Part shown: positions 1 through 7,272 of the stretch, one piece after another | How positions within the stretch are numbered: the first letter of the stretch is position 1 | Layout of the letters: each line of letters opens with the position of its first letter | DNA from: Parachlamydia sp. | GTDB lineage: Bacteria; Chlamydiota; Chlamydiia; Chlamydiales; Parachlamydiaceae | Direction of reading: 5' to 3' | Length of the DNA stretch: 17,516 bases | Assembly: GCA_021298935.1 (NCBI GenBank) | Contig: JAJTHR010000324.1 | Coordinates: forward strand, 1-17,516 | Translations under genes and position numbers: made by a program | The notes under the pieces: model-generated | The model's input: only the letters and a program-made list of their open reading frames with translations | Databases searched by the model: none | What the model was told of the DNA's origin: nothing

Positions 1-117
1 ACGTTTGCTTGGATGAGTAAATATCGCAGACTATCAAAAGACTATGAGTATTTTTCATCAACAACCGAATCTATGATGTATATCTCAATGTCTAGACTGA
101 TGTTAAGGAGAAATTAA
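1..117 (+). CDS. IS5-type transposase, C-terminal fragment (5' part outside window)
   Basis: The plus frame is open from base 1 and ends at a TAA at 115-117, giving 38 residues with no start in the window. The residues include a W-M-x-K-Y-R-R-L-S-K-D-Y-E stretch followed by a helix rich in Met and Leu that ends in L-R-R-N. This is the typical carboxy end of IS5/IS4-like DDE transposases, where the Y-R-R-L-x-K-D-x-E region carries the catalytic glutamate of the DDE triad and helps bind DNA. A candidate terminal inverted repeat begins directly after the stop. The family call rests on the motif; the exact IS group cannot be fixed from this fragment. Confidence 0.8.
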   Translation, partial: TFAWMSKYRRLSKDYEYFSSTTESMMYISMSRLMLRRN

Positions 118-305
118 GGTTTTGGGACACGCTCTAAATGTTTCCCTGAATAGAGCATTCTGGCCACTACCCTTCCTCTCCAGCTAGAGGAAGCGTTCAA
201 ATAAAGGTTGATTGCCGCTCGATCTAATGCTCTTGCCAATTGAATGCTAAGTGCCGGCTTAGCAATTTTTGGCTGTTGAGGGAGCGCCTCCCAAATCGGC
301 TGCAT
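114..305 (-). pseudogene. Small hypothetical protein gene truncated by the IS insertion
   Basis: This ORF encodes 63 residues of unknown function. Its start is well supported: an AAGGA ribosome-binding site overlaps the TAA stop of the upstream gene (315-317) and sits seven bases before the ATG, a typical translational-coupling arrangement. The last residues, E-R-V-P-K-P, and the stop codon are encoded by the IS end at 118-134 and the adjoining IS bases. The natural C-terminus is therefore missing and the visible protein ends in IS-derived sequence. The remaining part contains an Ala/Leu-rich helix and an S-S-S-W-R-G-R-V-V-A-R segment, with no domain I recognise. The rest of the gene may lie beyond the IS to the left. 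Confidence 0.6.
118..134. mobile_element. Right terminal inverted repeat of the IS5-type element
   Basis: Seventeen bases directly after the transposase stop, read inwards on the minus strand as GAGCGTGTCCCAAAACC, look like an IS end. The flanking bases read TTA next to the end on the minus strand (CTAA across the junction on plus), which fits IS5-family target preference. The matching left end lies outside the window, so the boundary is inferred from the position of the stop codon and from similarity to the ends of the 5094-5253 repeat. Confidence 0.55.
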
Positions 306-314
306 CTTTAATCC

Positions 315-1664
315 TTACGTGAGACTTTTAATCGCTTCTTGATAGCCATTTTGAAAAAGATTTGCTCCTAGAAATTCAAGTTCGCCTTCTTCATTGATCC
401 GAACGATACTCTGGCTCATTAATGTGCCCTGAAGGAGCGAGCCCGCCAATTGAGAAATTTTTAGGAAAAGGGTATGAATATCCAATCTTCTGCTTTCTTC
501 AAAGATGGAAGATTCAAAGTATTCTTTTTTTAATAAAAGCTTATACGTTAAATAGGTTTTTTCATCCTCATTCAGGGTATTAAGCTGAGATTTTGCCTCC
601 TGAAGGAGGGATAAACGTTTGTTATATCCTTCAAGCTCTTTAGAAAAAGAAGCGGGACACTGCAGATCTCCTTCCAGCTCTTTTAATTGGACATAATAGG
701 CGAGAGGGGCGAAGACTTCGGGATAACTTTCTTTAAGTGCCTCTTTTCCTTGCTCTTCTGAGTTTCCAAAACACATGATATAGTCGGGATTCTGATATAA
801 TTCCTTGATCGATTGGCTGACCAAATTGATTAATGCATTTTGATAGGCAATCTCATGAGGCAAAAGAGAATTTGTCACATATTCACCCGGTGCCTGTACA
901 TCAATGACATTAGGCTGCTCCTCTGTCTCAATTAACTGAATAAAAGATAATAGATCATAAAAACCTTTCGCTTGTTCAATCATTTTTTCCCGATCCACTA
1001 AATGACTGAATTCAAGATTTTTAAAGGCATTTAAATGCTGGGGATAAGTTTCAAAAAAGGAGGAAATGGTCTGTTCATCGATTTCAAGATTTTGATCATG
1101 CTGCAACGTGTGCCCGCCAATGACGGTTTCCCTTCCCATTTGCCTATCAAGCCCTGCTCCATCCACCATTTCTTTAATTAACAAAAGAATCTGCTGAAAT
1201 GCAAAAATTGTGAAAATTTCTCTCGTATCCCTGTTGTGTAATTTAGCATTTTTAGCTTCATAGTGCCGTGCAATGACACAGGAAAGGAGGTAAGGAAGGC
1301 GGTCTGCGACAGCATTCAAGAGGTTGGTATCGAGCGTCACAGTTTCTCTTAAATGACTGAAAGTAATGGCTAAATTTAAAATACTATGAGTGGCATACCC
1401 ATGAGCCTGAGTAGAAAAAGTATGCAATTTTTTAGATTGGATGTACTCATTTAAGCTGGAGGTTAAGCGTTCCAGGCAGAAGGCTGCCACCCCTTCCACA
1501 AGGGCAAGCGCCATTCCAGCCGCATGGCCCGCCAGGCAAGCTTTGGCGATCAACCACCCTTTCCACTCTGTTGTTTGTTCATTTTGAAGGGCTGTGCTGC
1601 GAATGTACGAGGTGAGCCTGGCATTCAAAGGAAAGCTGTGAGCGCTACTATAAAGTTCAACCAT
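315..1664 (-). CDS. Hypothetical protein, 449 aa, unrecognised
   Basis: I do not recognise this protein. It is mostly helical, with a hydrophobic, Ala-rich stretch near residues 38-60 (A-C-L-A-G-H-A-A-G-M-A-L-A-L) and many charged helices afterwards. There is no clear signal peptide and no catalytic motif that I can identify. I chose the ATG at 1664 because an AGGT Shine-Dalgarno-like site lies seven bases upstream. A TTG 13 codons earlier (1703) would add a hydrophobic leader but has no ribosome-binding site. It lies downstream of rmuC on the same strand with a 71-base AT-rich gap, and is translationally coupled to the truncated gene at 305. It is possibly a lineage-specific chlamydial protein; a secreted or inclusion-related role would be speculation. 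Confidence 0.75.
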   Translation of the reverse strand: MVELYSSAHSFPLNARLTSYIRSTALQNEQTTEWKGWLIAKACLAGHAAGMALALVEGVAAFCLERLTSSLNEYIQSKKLHTFSTQAHGYATHSILNLAITFSHLRETVTLDTNLLNAVADRLPYLLSCVIARHYEAKNAKLHNRDTREIFTIFAFQQILLLIKEMVDGAGLDRQMGRETVIGGHTLQHDQNLEIDEQTISSFFETYPQHLNAFKNLEFSHLVDREKMIEQAKGFYDLLSFIQLIETEEQPNVIDVQAPGEYVTNSLLPHEIAYQNALINLVSQSIKELYQNPDYIMCFGNSEEQGKEALKESYPEVFAPLAYYVQLKELEGDLQCPASFSKELEGYNKRLSLLQEAKSQLNTLNEDEKTYLTYKLLLKKEYFESSIFEESRRLDIHTLFLKISQLAGSLLQGTLMSQSIVRINEEGELEFLGANLFQNGYQEAIKSLT

Positions 1665-1735
1665 TTTTTTACCTATTAATTTTTCCCAGAATATAAATAA
1701 CAATTATTAAAAATTGATAAAGAAGCGGTAAACAT

Positions 1736-3079
1736 TTACATTTTTAAATCTCTTGCTATTGTATCAATTAATCCTAATTCAATAATATCAATTTCTGCTG
1801 CGCCATAATCTTTAAATTTTCTGGCTGCCGGCAAAATACGGTTTTCCAAGGTACCGACTGACTTATTATAGGCTTCGATGGAGCGCTCAAGCCCTCTTCT
1901 TAAGTCTGAAAAATGGGAGGCCAGTATGGCAATGCGCTCATGCAGGATTTTACCAATTCCGCAAATTTTTTGCGCATTTTCTGCAATGGCTTCCTGTTTC
2001 CACCCATACGCCACTGCTTTTAGTAAAGCAATCAATGTCGTGGGGGTGGCTAAAATGACTTTTTGCTCAACGCCCCATTCAATTAATTCGGGATCATGCT
2101 CAAGCGCCGCACTAAAAAATGTTTCAGCCGGTAGAAAAAGCACCACAAATTCCGGGACGCTTTTGAATTGCTCCCAGTAATTCTTGGCTGCCAGCTGGCT
2201 GATATGGGTTCTGATCTGCCGGGCATGGTCTTTCATTTTAGCCGTTTTTATCGCCTCGTCCGTATGATCGAGCGCCTCAAGATAGGATTGCAAAGGGGCT
2301 TTGGAATCGACAACAACTTGTTTGGCATTCGGCAATTTAATGATCATGTCCGGTCTGAAGCGCCTATCCTCATTCATGGCTGTTTCCTGCTGGACAAAAT
2401 CGCAATGTTCCAGCATCCCGGCCATTTCCACCACTCTTTTCAATTGGATTTCTCCCCACCTTCCCCTTGTCTGAGGCGTCCGTAAGGCTTTTACTAAATT
2501 GGACGTTTCCAGCTGCAGCTGAGCTTGCGACTTGGACATGAAATGCACCTGTTCTGTCAGACTTGTGTAGGCGGAAAGGCGTGCTTTTTCAAGGTCTGCC
2601 AATTTTTGGTCCATCACTTGCAAGCAGGTATGGATAGGCTTTACCAGTTCGCCGATTGACTTTTGCCTATGCTCAAGCTCCTGATGGGATTTTTGATGCA
2701 GCTGGTCAAATTTCAAAGCGGCCAAATCTAAAAATGTTTTGGTATTGCTCTGCAGGGCGTCAACGGACAGGGATTTAAACGATTGGGCCATTTTCTCCTG
2801 CGAATCGGCAAGCAAAGTCAGCTTTTCCTCCATATGCGCTGCCTGGCTTTTCAGGCAGGCTTCCTTTTCGGCAAGAAGTGTTTTGAGCTGAACATTCTCT
2901 TCAATGGTTTGTTCTAGAAGTGATAATCGGCTATTTTTCTCCTCGGCAATCAGACGTCTTTCGAATTCTTCACGCCAATTGTTATAAAGTGTTTTGTATT
3001 TTTTTTTATAAAAAGCGATTGCCAGAAGAAGGAAGAGCGCCAAAGCAGCCTGAATATAGAGCGTCATTAGATTGTCCAT
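1736..3079 (-). CDS. rmuC: DNA recombination protein RmuC
   Basis: RmuC is a membrane-anchored protein linked to limiting recombination at inverted repeats, with a nuclease-like fold. The protein has an N-terminal transmembrane helix (about residues 5-22, A-A-L-A-L-F-L-L-L-A-I-A-F), then a long coiled coil to about residue 200. The conserved RmuC core follows, with the recognisable T-R-G-R-W-G-E-I-Q-L, F-R-P-D-M-I-I-K-L-P, V-V-D-S-K-A-P and T-P-T-T-L-I-A-L-L motifs. The length (447 aa) is normal. I prefer the ATG at 3079, since the anchor then begins 'MDNLM…' as in other RmuC proteins. An upstream ATG at 3136 has a purine-rich AGAGAAAG before it and cannot be excluded, but it would leave only 25 bases to the divergent dnaX start. 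Confidence 0.9.
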   Translation of the reverse strand: MDNLMTLYIQAALALFLLLAIAFYKKKYKTLYNNWREEFERRLIAEEKNSRLSLLEQTIEENVQLKTLLAEKEACLKSQAAHMEEKLTLLADSQEKMAQSFKSLSVDALQSNTKTFLDLAALKFDQLHQKSHQELEHRQKSIGELVKPIHTCLQVMDQKLADLEKARLSAYTSLTEQVHFMSKSQAQLQLETSNLVKALRTPQTRGRWGEIQLKRVVEMAGMLEHCDFVQQETAMNEDRRFRPDMIIKLPNAKQVVVDSKAPLQSYLEALDHTDEAIKTAKMKDHARQIRTHISQLAAKNYWEQFKSVPEFVVLFLPAETFFSAALEHDPELIEWGVEQKVILATPTTLIALLKAVAYGWKQEAIAENAQKICGIGKILHERIAILASHFSDLRRGLERSIEAYNKSVGTLENRILPAARKFKDYGAAEIDIIELGLIDTIARDLKM

Positions 3080-3102
3080 TTGGAAATAAAATAATATCAG
3101 GA

Positions 3103-3132
3103 TTGATTTTTGATCAAAGAATTCATTAAAAT
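3103..3132 (+). promoter_or_regulatory. Candidate dnaX promoter
   Basis: A −35-like TTGATT (3103-3108) and a −10-like TAAAAT (3127-3132) are separated by 18 bases. Transcription would start near 3139, about 23 bases before the dnaX ATG. The site lies in the rmuC–dnaX divergent gap if rmuC starts at 3079. This is a consensus match only. Confidence 0.4.
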
Positions 3133-3161
3133 ACATTACTTTCTCTTAAAACAAAGATTGT

Positions 3162-4643
3162 ATGCCCGATTATCAAGTCATTGCCCGAAAATTCCGTCCT
3201 CAAACTTTCAAAGAAGTTTTAGGGCAAGAGGCCATTGTTGCCACGTTAAAAAATGCGATCCATTATAACCGCCTGGCGCAAGCCTATCTTTTTTGCGGAT
3301 CGCGGGGGACAGGAAAAACGACGCTTGCCCGGGTTTTAGCAAAAGCCTTGAATTGCGAGAACTTGTCTGACGCGTTTGAGCCTTGCAATAGCTGCTCTTC
3401 CTGCCGCGAAATTGGAACCGGATCCTCATTGGATGTCATGGAGATAGACGGGGCGTCACACCGAGGAATCGAGGACATCCGGCAAATCAATGACACGGTG
3501 GGCTATGCGGCAGCTTCTGGCCGCTATAAAATTTACATCATTGATGAAGTCCATATGTTGACAAAAGAGGCATTCAATGCCTTATTGAAAACATTGGAAG
3601 AGCCGCCTCCTAAAGTCATATTTTTATTTGCAACAACAGAGCCGCATAAGGTTCTTCCGACTATCTTGTCGCGCTGCCAGCGTTTCAATCTCAGCCGCAT
3701 CCCCGCTGCGCTCATTCAATCCAAATTAACAGGGGTCGCAAAGGAGCTTGGCGTCGAAGTGGAAGAGGAAGCGCTCCAATTAATCGCCCAGCGAGCCGAA
3801 GGGGGATTAAGGGATGCCGAGTCGCTATTCGACCAAGTTATTGCCTTTTCTTCCGGAAAAATCACTTCCCAAAATGTGCAATCCATTTTAGGCATCATGC
3901 CAAAAGAGGCTTTTTTGGAATTGGATCGGGCAGGAAAGGAAGGGCGCTTTGAAATAGCCTTTAAAATCGCTCATCGCCTGTTTGCCGATGGAAAAGACCT
4001 CATTCACTTTGTCGAAGGCTTAATCGACCATTTTCGCCAGATTCTGCTTATTCAACTTTCCGGCAAATCATCCCCTCTCCTGACCCTTTCTTTGGTGGAG
4101 CGCGAGCAGTATGAACAAACTGCCCGCCTATATACCCAAGAGCAGTGCCTGGATCTAATCGACTACTTGCTGGAATCGACGCAGAAATTGCGCTTTGCGG
4201 TGTCTGGCAAAATGGCCTTAGAAGCCATCCTACTGCATGTCATGCGCAGCCACTTTCGCCTTCCCATTGAAGCGTTGGTGCGCCGCCTGTGCGAATTAGA
4301 GAAAAACCTGGAAGATCTCACGAATCAAAAAGAGATCCCGCCTGCGCCGCCTCTTGCCTCTACCCTCAAACCAATTCCCGTTTCCCCGCTCCCCCCTCCG
4401 CCAGCCAAAGTGTTGCCAAAGGTGATCAGTGAAACGCCGAAACCTCCAGTTGAGAGCAAAGGAATTGTCAATGAAGATCCCACCCCTACGCCCGCGGATC
4501 TTGGATTAACCATTAAAACAGCCAAGCCCCCAGCCGCACCTAAGCCATCCATTTCGACAGCCAAGGGACCGGCCTATAAATACGACACTCTTTTCCAATT
4601 TGCAGCAATCGAACTGGAAGGCAGGCTTCAGCGTAAAGCTTAA
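3162..4643 (+). CDS. dnaX: DNA polymerase III subunit gamma/tau
   Basis: This is the clamp-loader ATPase subunit of the replicative polymerase. Residues 46-54 form the Walker A (G-S-R-G-T-G-K-T-T). C65, C75, C78 and C81 form the zinc site, I-I-D-E-V-H-M-L at about 126-133 is Walker B, and S-R-C at 170-172 is the clamp-loader sensor motif. Domain III runs to about residue 370, followed by a Pro-rich linker (about 395-465) and a short C-terminal tail. At 493 residues it is shorter than E. coli tau (about 640) and resembles a gamma-like form with a shortened tau region. I see no A6G slippery tract at the linker that would suggest programmed frameshifting. ybaB follows after 32 bases with its own strong ribosome-binding site, the classic dnaX–ybaB pairing. 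Confidence 0.95.
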   Translation: MPDYQVIARKFRPQTFKEVLGQEAIVATLKNAIHYNRLAQAYLFCGSRGTGKTTLARVLAKALNCENLSDAFEPCNSCSSCREIGTGSSLDVMEIDGASHRGIEDIRQINDTVGYAAASGRYKIYIIDEVHMLTKEAFNALLKTLEEPPPKVIFLFATTEPHKVLPTILSRCQRFNLSRIPAALIQSKLTGVAKELGVEVEEEALQLIAQRAEGGLRDAESLFDQVIAFSSGKITSQNVQSILGIMPKEAFLELDRAGKEGRFEIAFKIAHRLFADGKDLIHFVEGLIDHFRQILLIQLSGKSSPLLTLSLVEREQYEQTARLYTQEQCLDLIDYLLESTQKLRFAVSGKMALEAILLHVMRSHFRLPIEALVRRLCELEKNLEDLTNQKEIPPAPPLASTLKPIPVSPLPPPPAKVLPKVISETPKPPVESKGIVNEDPTPTPADLGLTIKTAKPPAAPKPSISTAKGPAYKYDTLFQFAAIELEGRLQRKA

Positions 4644-4675
4644 GAGTTGTCTATAAAATAAACACAGGAGACAAT

Positions 4676-4981
4676 ATGGGTTCAGGATTTGCTAAAAAAA
4701 AGAAAGAAGCGCGCATGATCCAGCAGCAAATGAGCAGCATGCAGGATAAATTGTTAAACATGGAAGTGGTTGGCGTAGCTGGCAACGGTTTGGTTACGAT
4801 TACCCTCACAGGAGACGGTGAATTGAAGCAGATCAAAATCAAGCCTGAATGTGCCGATCCGGAAGACATTGAAGGATTGGAAATTCTGATCAAAGCAGCG
4901 CATGCGGACGCGCAAAAAAGGCTCAAGGAACAGTCACCTTCCATCCCAGGCCTGTCAGGCATGCAGGGCCTCTTCGGTTAG
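4676..4981 (+). CDS. ybaB: YbaB/EbfC family nucleoid-associated protein
   Basis: A small DNA-binding protein (101 aa) of the YbaB/EbfC family, which bind DNA as dimers and are nearly always encoded beside dnaX. It shows the family pattern: a Lys/Gln-rich N-terminal helix (K-K-K-K-E-A-R-M-I-Q-Q-Q-M), a central beta region with V-G-V-A-G-N-G-L-V-T-I-T-L-T-G-D-G-E, then I-K-I-K-P-E and a C-terminal helix ending P-G-L-S-G-M-Q-G-L-F-G. The start is well supported by AGGAG six to seven bases upstream. It is the last gene of the plus-strand pair and converges on ptsI across a repeat-filled gap. Confidence 0.93.
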   Translation: MGSGFAKKKKEARMIQQQMSSMQDKLLNMEVVGVAGNGLVTITLTGDGELKQIKIKPECADPEDIEGLEILIKAAHADAQKRLKEQSPSIPGLSGMQGLFG

Positions 4982-4994
4982 GAATGAATTGATT

Positions 4995-5091
4995 ACCACA
5001 GAGATCACAGAGGGAGTTATCACTTCATTTGGGACTTTATATTAGTTAAATAATCCTAAAATCCTCCCTATGTGCTCTGTGAGCTCTGTGT
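4995..5091. repeat. Inverted repeat with CACAGAG/CTCTGTG motifs
   Basis: The left arm (4995-5016) reads ACCACAGAGATCACAGAG then GGAG. The right arm (5064-5091) reads, on the other strand, ACACAGAGCTCACAGAG, then six extra bases and GGAG. The arms enclose an AT-rich 47-base centre. Each arm contains two CACAGAG units. From memory, CACAGAG-type dispersed repeats occur in many environmental bacterial genomes, but I cannot verify the family here. The element starts 13 bases after the ybaB stop and abuts the TTA flank of the next repeat, so it could act as a terminator for ybaB. Confidence 0.6.
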
Positions 5092-5093
5092 TA

Positions 5094-5253
5094 TACCATT
5101 TCCCAAAAATAAAACCATAAAGTTGACTTGTCAGCGCTTCAGATTTAAAAGATCTTTTCGAAGTTGATATCTTTGAATATCAACAAAGAGAGATCTTTTA
5201 AAGATGAAGGTGATCACAAGTCAAATTTATGATTTTAATTTCGGGAAATGGTA
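5094..5253. repeat. 160-bp nested palindromic MITE-like element, copy 1 (complete)
   Basis: The element is built from three nested inverted repeats. The outer arms are 5093-5131 and 5216-5254 (39 bases, 4 mismatches, ends TACCATTTCCC/GGGAAATGGTA). The middle arms are 5137-5159 and 5187-5209 (23 bases, 5 mismatches). The inner hairpin is 5163-5170 with 5177-5184 (8 bp perfect, 6-base loop). TTA lies directly on both sides (5091-5093 and 5254-5256) in the same orientation, as expected for a 3-bp target duplication. No ORF is present. A second copy begins at 17380 and is identical over 135 of 137 comparable bases. It ends 11 bases after the ptsI stop and may serve as a bidirectional terminator. 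Confidence 0.85.
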
Positions 5254-5264
5254 TTAGTATAGAA

Positions 5265-7001
5265 TTAGACATAACACAAATCAAAGGCGACGTTTTTGCG
5301 ATAAAATGCGCTTAAATGGCTCATGACCTCAGAAGATGAATTCATTTCAAGAATACGCTCCGCCAATTGAACAGCTTCCACAATTCTCGTACTGCGTATC
5401 ACATTTTTGATGACAGGCAAGTGGCGAGGAGCAATCGATAGCTCCTGCACGCCTAAACCTAATAGAAGCGGGGTATATCGGGGATCTGCTGCAAGTTCGC
5501 CGCAAATAGAAACGGGGACTTTGGCTTTATTCGCCTCCATTGCAATTAGCTTCATTAAACGAATGATGCTTGGATCAGAAGGATCGTAAAGCTCGCTCAA
5601 GCTATGATCACTCCGGTCGACTGCCAACGTATATTGAAGCAAATCGTTTGTCCCGATTGAAATAAAATCACACTCAGTTGCAAGCTGATCGACAAGCAAT
5701 GCAGCGGATGGGATCTCAATCATGCAACCCTTACGTATAGGTTGAAAGAGCCCCAGCTCCTCCTTGGCCTCTTTCAACATTTTTTTTGCGATTTTGAATT
5801 CATCCAGGGTAGCGATCATCGGAAAAAGAATGCTGACATTCCCGACCTGATTTGCCCTTATAATAGCCCGTAGCTGTGATTTAAATAATTTTGGCTCATT
5901 TTGTATAAATCGGGCGACTCGGCTTCCAAAATAGGAATTATTTTGCGCAGCGGGATAAAAAAACGATTTGTCGCCCCCTAAATCAAATGTACGGATGACA
6001 ACCGGCTTGCCTTTCATCTCTTTAATAAGCTGTGTATAAATCTCTACCTGCTCGTCCTCTGTGGGGGCCTGCTCTTTTAGAAGAAAAAGGTACTCCGAGC
6101 GAAATAACCCTATCCCTCCGCCCCCCAGCTCATGCACTAGATGCGCTTCTTGAGGCATATCAATATTGGCATTCAAACGCACATGAAAGCCATCATAGGT
6201 TTCGGAAGCAAGAGGAATGACTTTTTTAAAGTGAACGCTTTGCGTCTGAAGGGCTAGCTTTAATTTAGCATACTCTTCAAGAGCCTCCCTGGATGGTTTG
6301 AGTAAAATCTCCCCTGTCCGACCATCCACAATGATTGTCTGATGGGTATTTTCTTTCACGAGATCGAGGTTCACATTGCTAATGAAGGGGATCCCTTTGG
6401 ATTTTGCGATAATGGCGGCATGTGTGGTAGGCCCCCCATTTTCAGTCAAAAAAGCGCTGACTAAAGAAGATTCTGCCTCCGCGGCATCTGTAGCTGTCAA
6501 TTCGGAAGCGCAAATGATCGTATCGGGAGGAATATTTTTTAGGTTGATTGGACCGTTTTCAAAAAGATAGCTAAAAACACGCCTTGTCAGTTCTTCGAAA
6601 TCTTTAAATCGGTCTTCAAAAAAAGGGTGATTAATCGATTTGAAACGCTCGCGTATCCCCTCAAGTGCCACATGTAAGATAAATTCGGCATTTTTTTGCT
6701 GGCACTCTATTTGATTCTCGACCTCGGAAGTAAGCATGGGGTCGTTCAGCATTTCCAGCTGCGTTTCAAGAATCAATACCCCTTCGTCAGCCGACTCGGC
6801 TTCTAATTTTTTTAAAACACGCTTGATATCCTGTTTTGTGCGCGAAAGCGCATAGCGGTACCTCTTGATTTCATGGGCGGGGTTGGCCTTTGTTTCATGC
6901 ACTTTCAGTTCATTTCGATTCAAAAAGAAGGGTTTTCCTATACCGATGCCGCGGCATATAGGAGAGCCTTTCAGCTTAATCTCCTTTTCCTGGAGTTGCA
7001 T
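5265..7001 (-). CDS. ptsI: Phosphoenolpyruvate–protein phosphotransferase (PTS enzyme I)
   Basis: Enzyme I takes phosphate from PEP onto a histidine and passes it to HPr. The protein has the usual length (578 aa) and layout. The N-terminal HPr-binding and phosphohistidine domain carries the active-site G-G-P-T-T-H-A-A-I with His194. The C-terminal PEP-binding barrel has G-I-G-L-F-R-S-E-Y-L-F, F-D-L-G-G-D-K, M-I-E-I-P-S-A-A, S-I-G-T-N-D-L-L-Q-Y and the catalytic-Cys motif I-C-G-E-L-A. The ATG lies one base after the ptsH stop and is preceded by a strong GAGAAGGA ribosome-binding site. It is the last gene of the hprK–ptsH–ptsI operon. No sugar-specific EII gene is visible in the window, so a regulatory role is likely. 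Confidence 0.96.
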   Translation of the reverse strand: MQLQEKEIKLKGSPICRGIGIGKPFFLNRNELKVHETKANPAHEIKRYRYALSRTKQDIKRVLKKLEAESADEGVLILETQLEMLNDPMLTSEVENQIECQQKNAEFILHVALEGIRERFKSINHPFFEDRFKDFEELTRRVFSYLFENGPINLKNIPPDTIICASELTATDAAEAESSLVSAFLTENGGPTTHAAIIAKSKGIPFISNVNLDLVKENTHQTIIVDGRTGEILLKPSREALEEYAKLKLALQTQSVHFKKVIPLASETYDGFHVRLNANIDMPQEAHLVHELGGGGIGLFRSEYLFLLKEQAPTEDEQVEIYTQLIKEMKGKPVVIRTFDLGGDKSFFYPAAQNNSYFGSRVARFIQNEPKLFKSQLRAIIRANQVGNVSILFPMIATLDEFKIAKKMLKEAKEELGLFQPIRKGCMIEIPSAALLVDQLATECDFISIGTNDLLQYTLAVDRSDHSLSELYDPSDPSIIRLMKLIAMEANKAKVPVSICGELAADPRYTPLLLGLGVQELSIAPRHLPVIKNVIRSTRIVEAVQLAERILEMNSSSEVMSHLSAFYRKNVAFDLCYV

Positions 7002-7002
7002 T

Positions 7003-7272
7003 TCATCCTTCTCCGAATTGATTGTCGAAGGCTTCGATTAATTTTTCCATGGTATAGGACGCATCTTCGCCCTCCACGTCAATGGTAATATCCGCATCTT
7101 TCTCGGCAGCCAGCATCAACAGACTAAGCAAACTTTTGGCATTGGCTTTTTCCTGATTGTGCGTAAAAGTGACATCGCTTTTCGAATGTTGAAGAAGTTT
7201 TACGATCAAGGTTGCAGGTCTCGCGTGCAGGCCCATTTTATTTTTCACTGCGACTTTTTTTATCAATTTCAA
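7003..7272 (-). CDS. ptsH: Phosphocarrier protein HPr
   Basis: HPr (89 aa) relays phosphate from enzyme I. The catalytic histidine lies in M-G-L-H-A-R-P-A-T (His16), and the serine that HPr kinase phosphorylates is conserved in A-K-S-L-L-S-L-L-M-L (Ser47, the usual Ser46). Both phosphorylation sites are therefore present. The start is a TTG whose last two bases overlap the TGA of hprK (TTGA), with GAGGGG about ten bases upstream. The rare start plus overlap suggests coupled and possibly reduced translation. ptsI follows after one base. Confidence 0.95.
   Translation of the reverse strand: MKLIKKVAVKNKMGLHARPATLIVKLLQHSKSDVTFTHNQEKANAKSLLSLLMLAAEKDADITIDVEGEDASYTMEKLIEAFDNQFGEG

Noticed and set aside
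1878..2485. Plus-strand ORFs inside rmuC
   Set aside because: Shadow frames of a gene with clear family motifs on the other strand; no ribosome-binding sites or recognisable domains.
4325..4340. Possible programmed frameshift site in dnaX (A-rich run)
   Set aside because: Only five A in a row, and no A6G heptamer or obvious downstream structure; the main frame continues normally.
4325..4564. Minus-strand Gly-rich ORF opposite dnaX
   Set aside because: It mirrors the Pro-rich linker codons of dnaX; composition artefact.
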